A DNA stretch of 64,000 bases from assembly GCF_024363565.1 (NCBI RefSeq), contig NZ_JAJEKE010000001.1:186001-250000 (forward strand), read 5' to 3'. The translations under genes and the position numbers were made by a program. Source of the DNA: Lutispora saccharofermentans. Lineage in GTDB: Bacteria > Bacillota > Clostridia > Lutisporales > Lutisporaceae. The number at the start of each line of letters is the position of its first letter. Position 1 is the stretch's first letter. The notes under the pieces are model-generated. The model ran no database searches and was not told where the DNA came from. It saw nothing but the letters and a program-made list of their open reading frames with translations. This document shows, in pieces, positions 63,665 to 64,000 of the stretch.

Positions 63665-64000
63665 CTATTCTATAGAATTAATCTTTCTTATAGTACAATG
63701 ACCCTCTTCTATTTCAAACAGGCTGTACTTACCGTGTTCAAAATGAAAATTCCAAAATCCATCCATACCTAAATTGAGCAAAAAGGATGCTATGACCTTC
63801 ATGGGGCCGTCATGGCTTATCAAGGCAACTTTTTTCCCTTCTTGCATTTTTAAAAGCTCTTTGCCAGCTTCAGAAACTCTTGTATAAAAGTCTCTAAAGC
63901 TTTCTCCTTTTGCAGGATGCATATCCTTCCAGTTGTTCACACCTATAGACCATTCTTTGGGATACTGCAAACTTATATCCCTATGATGCATCCCTTCCCA
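63665..64000 (-). CDS. Histidine phosphatase, probable alpha-ribazole phosphatase (partial)
   Basis: Runs off the right edge; 112 C-terminal residues are present, including WEGMHHRDISLQYPKEW and VALISHDGPMKVIASFLLNL (second catalytic His). The N-terminal RHG motif lies outside the window. In front of cobQ-cbiB-cobD a CobC-type alpha-ribazole-5'-phosphate phosphatase is the best reading; a general phosphoglycerate mutase-like phosphatase is the alternative. Confidence 0.8.
   Translation of the reverse strand, partial: WEGMHHRDISLQYPKEWSIGVNNWKDMHPAKGESFRDFYTRVSEAGKELLKMQEGKKVALISHDGPMKVIASFLLNLGMDGFWNFHFEHGKYSLFEIEEGHCTIRKINSIE

Overview
The window reads as chromosomal DNA of a spore-forming anaerobic member of class Clostridia (Firmicutes): AT-rich sequence, strong GGAGG-type ribosome binding sites with many TTG starts, and spore genes (alpha/beta SASP, GerW, SleL-like and SpoVB-like proteins, SpoVD-like PBP). 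It also has meso-DAP peptidoglycan synthesis (DNPR motif in MurE), a V-type ATPase, ATP-dependent PEP carboxykinase and part of a cobalamin pathway. No phage, insertion sequence, CRISPR array or rRNA operon was found. I cannot name the species.

Layout. 1-9.9 kb: the division/cell-wall (dcw) cluster on the minus strand, mraZ-rsmH-ftsL-spoVD-murE-murF-mraY-murD-spoVE/ftsW, preceded by a four-unit MraZ operator and split by an attenuator-like hairpin between spoVD and murE. 10-11 kb: lgt. 11-19.9 kb: a nine-gene V-ATPase operon whose K subunit carries a complete Na+-site signature. 19.9-26.8 kb: DNA repair genes (nth, polX), a B12-binding radical SAM protein, a ferritin-like protein, a phospholipase C-like protein, an M29 aminopeptidase and tRNA-Val. 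26.9-30.4 kb: mocA-yqeC (selenium-dependent molybdenum hydroxylase maturation), gerW-DUF2953, and an ECF sigma with a soluble zinc anti-sigma. 30.5-41.3 kb: CBS, DUF421/DUF4363, three RluA-type pseudouridine synthases, NhaC, cupin, clpB under a CtsR box, a SASP, and a GNAT gene behind a c-di-AMP riboswitch. 41.8-47.6 kb: an XRE/S24-like regulator, a thioesterase, an M42 peptidase, pyrBI under two PyrR boxes, and sigI-rsgI. 47.7-56 kb: envelope genes (SLH protein, SpoVB-like flippase, O-antigen ligase), an ArsR regulator, an RsuA-type enzyme and SleL. 56.2-64 kb: an M20 peptidase, pckA, an MFS transporter and a cobalamin lower-ligand cluster (phosphatase, cobQ, cbiB, cobD).

The regulatory layer is rich and readable from sequence: MraZ repeats, CtsR heptads, PyrR-controlled attenuation, a c-di-AMP riboswitch, two sigma/anti-sigma pairs and several intrinsic terminators. 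Between genes there are several families of small dispersed elements. The best is a 60-127 bp palindromic element present in three full copies and one half copy, two of them inside the cobalamin cluster. Others are a 23-bp motif linked to a multi-hairpin structure upstream of the DUF421 gene, and a TTCCGTGTCTTTCAGTGGTT family that supplies the C-terminus of one protein.

The most striking gene-level oddity is a cobyric acid synthase from which the whole glutamine amidotransferase domain appears to have been removed in frame while its C-terminal tail is kept. No single obvious new defence or biosynthetic system is present. The most likely undescribed items are the dispersed structured elements and the truncated CobQ.
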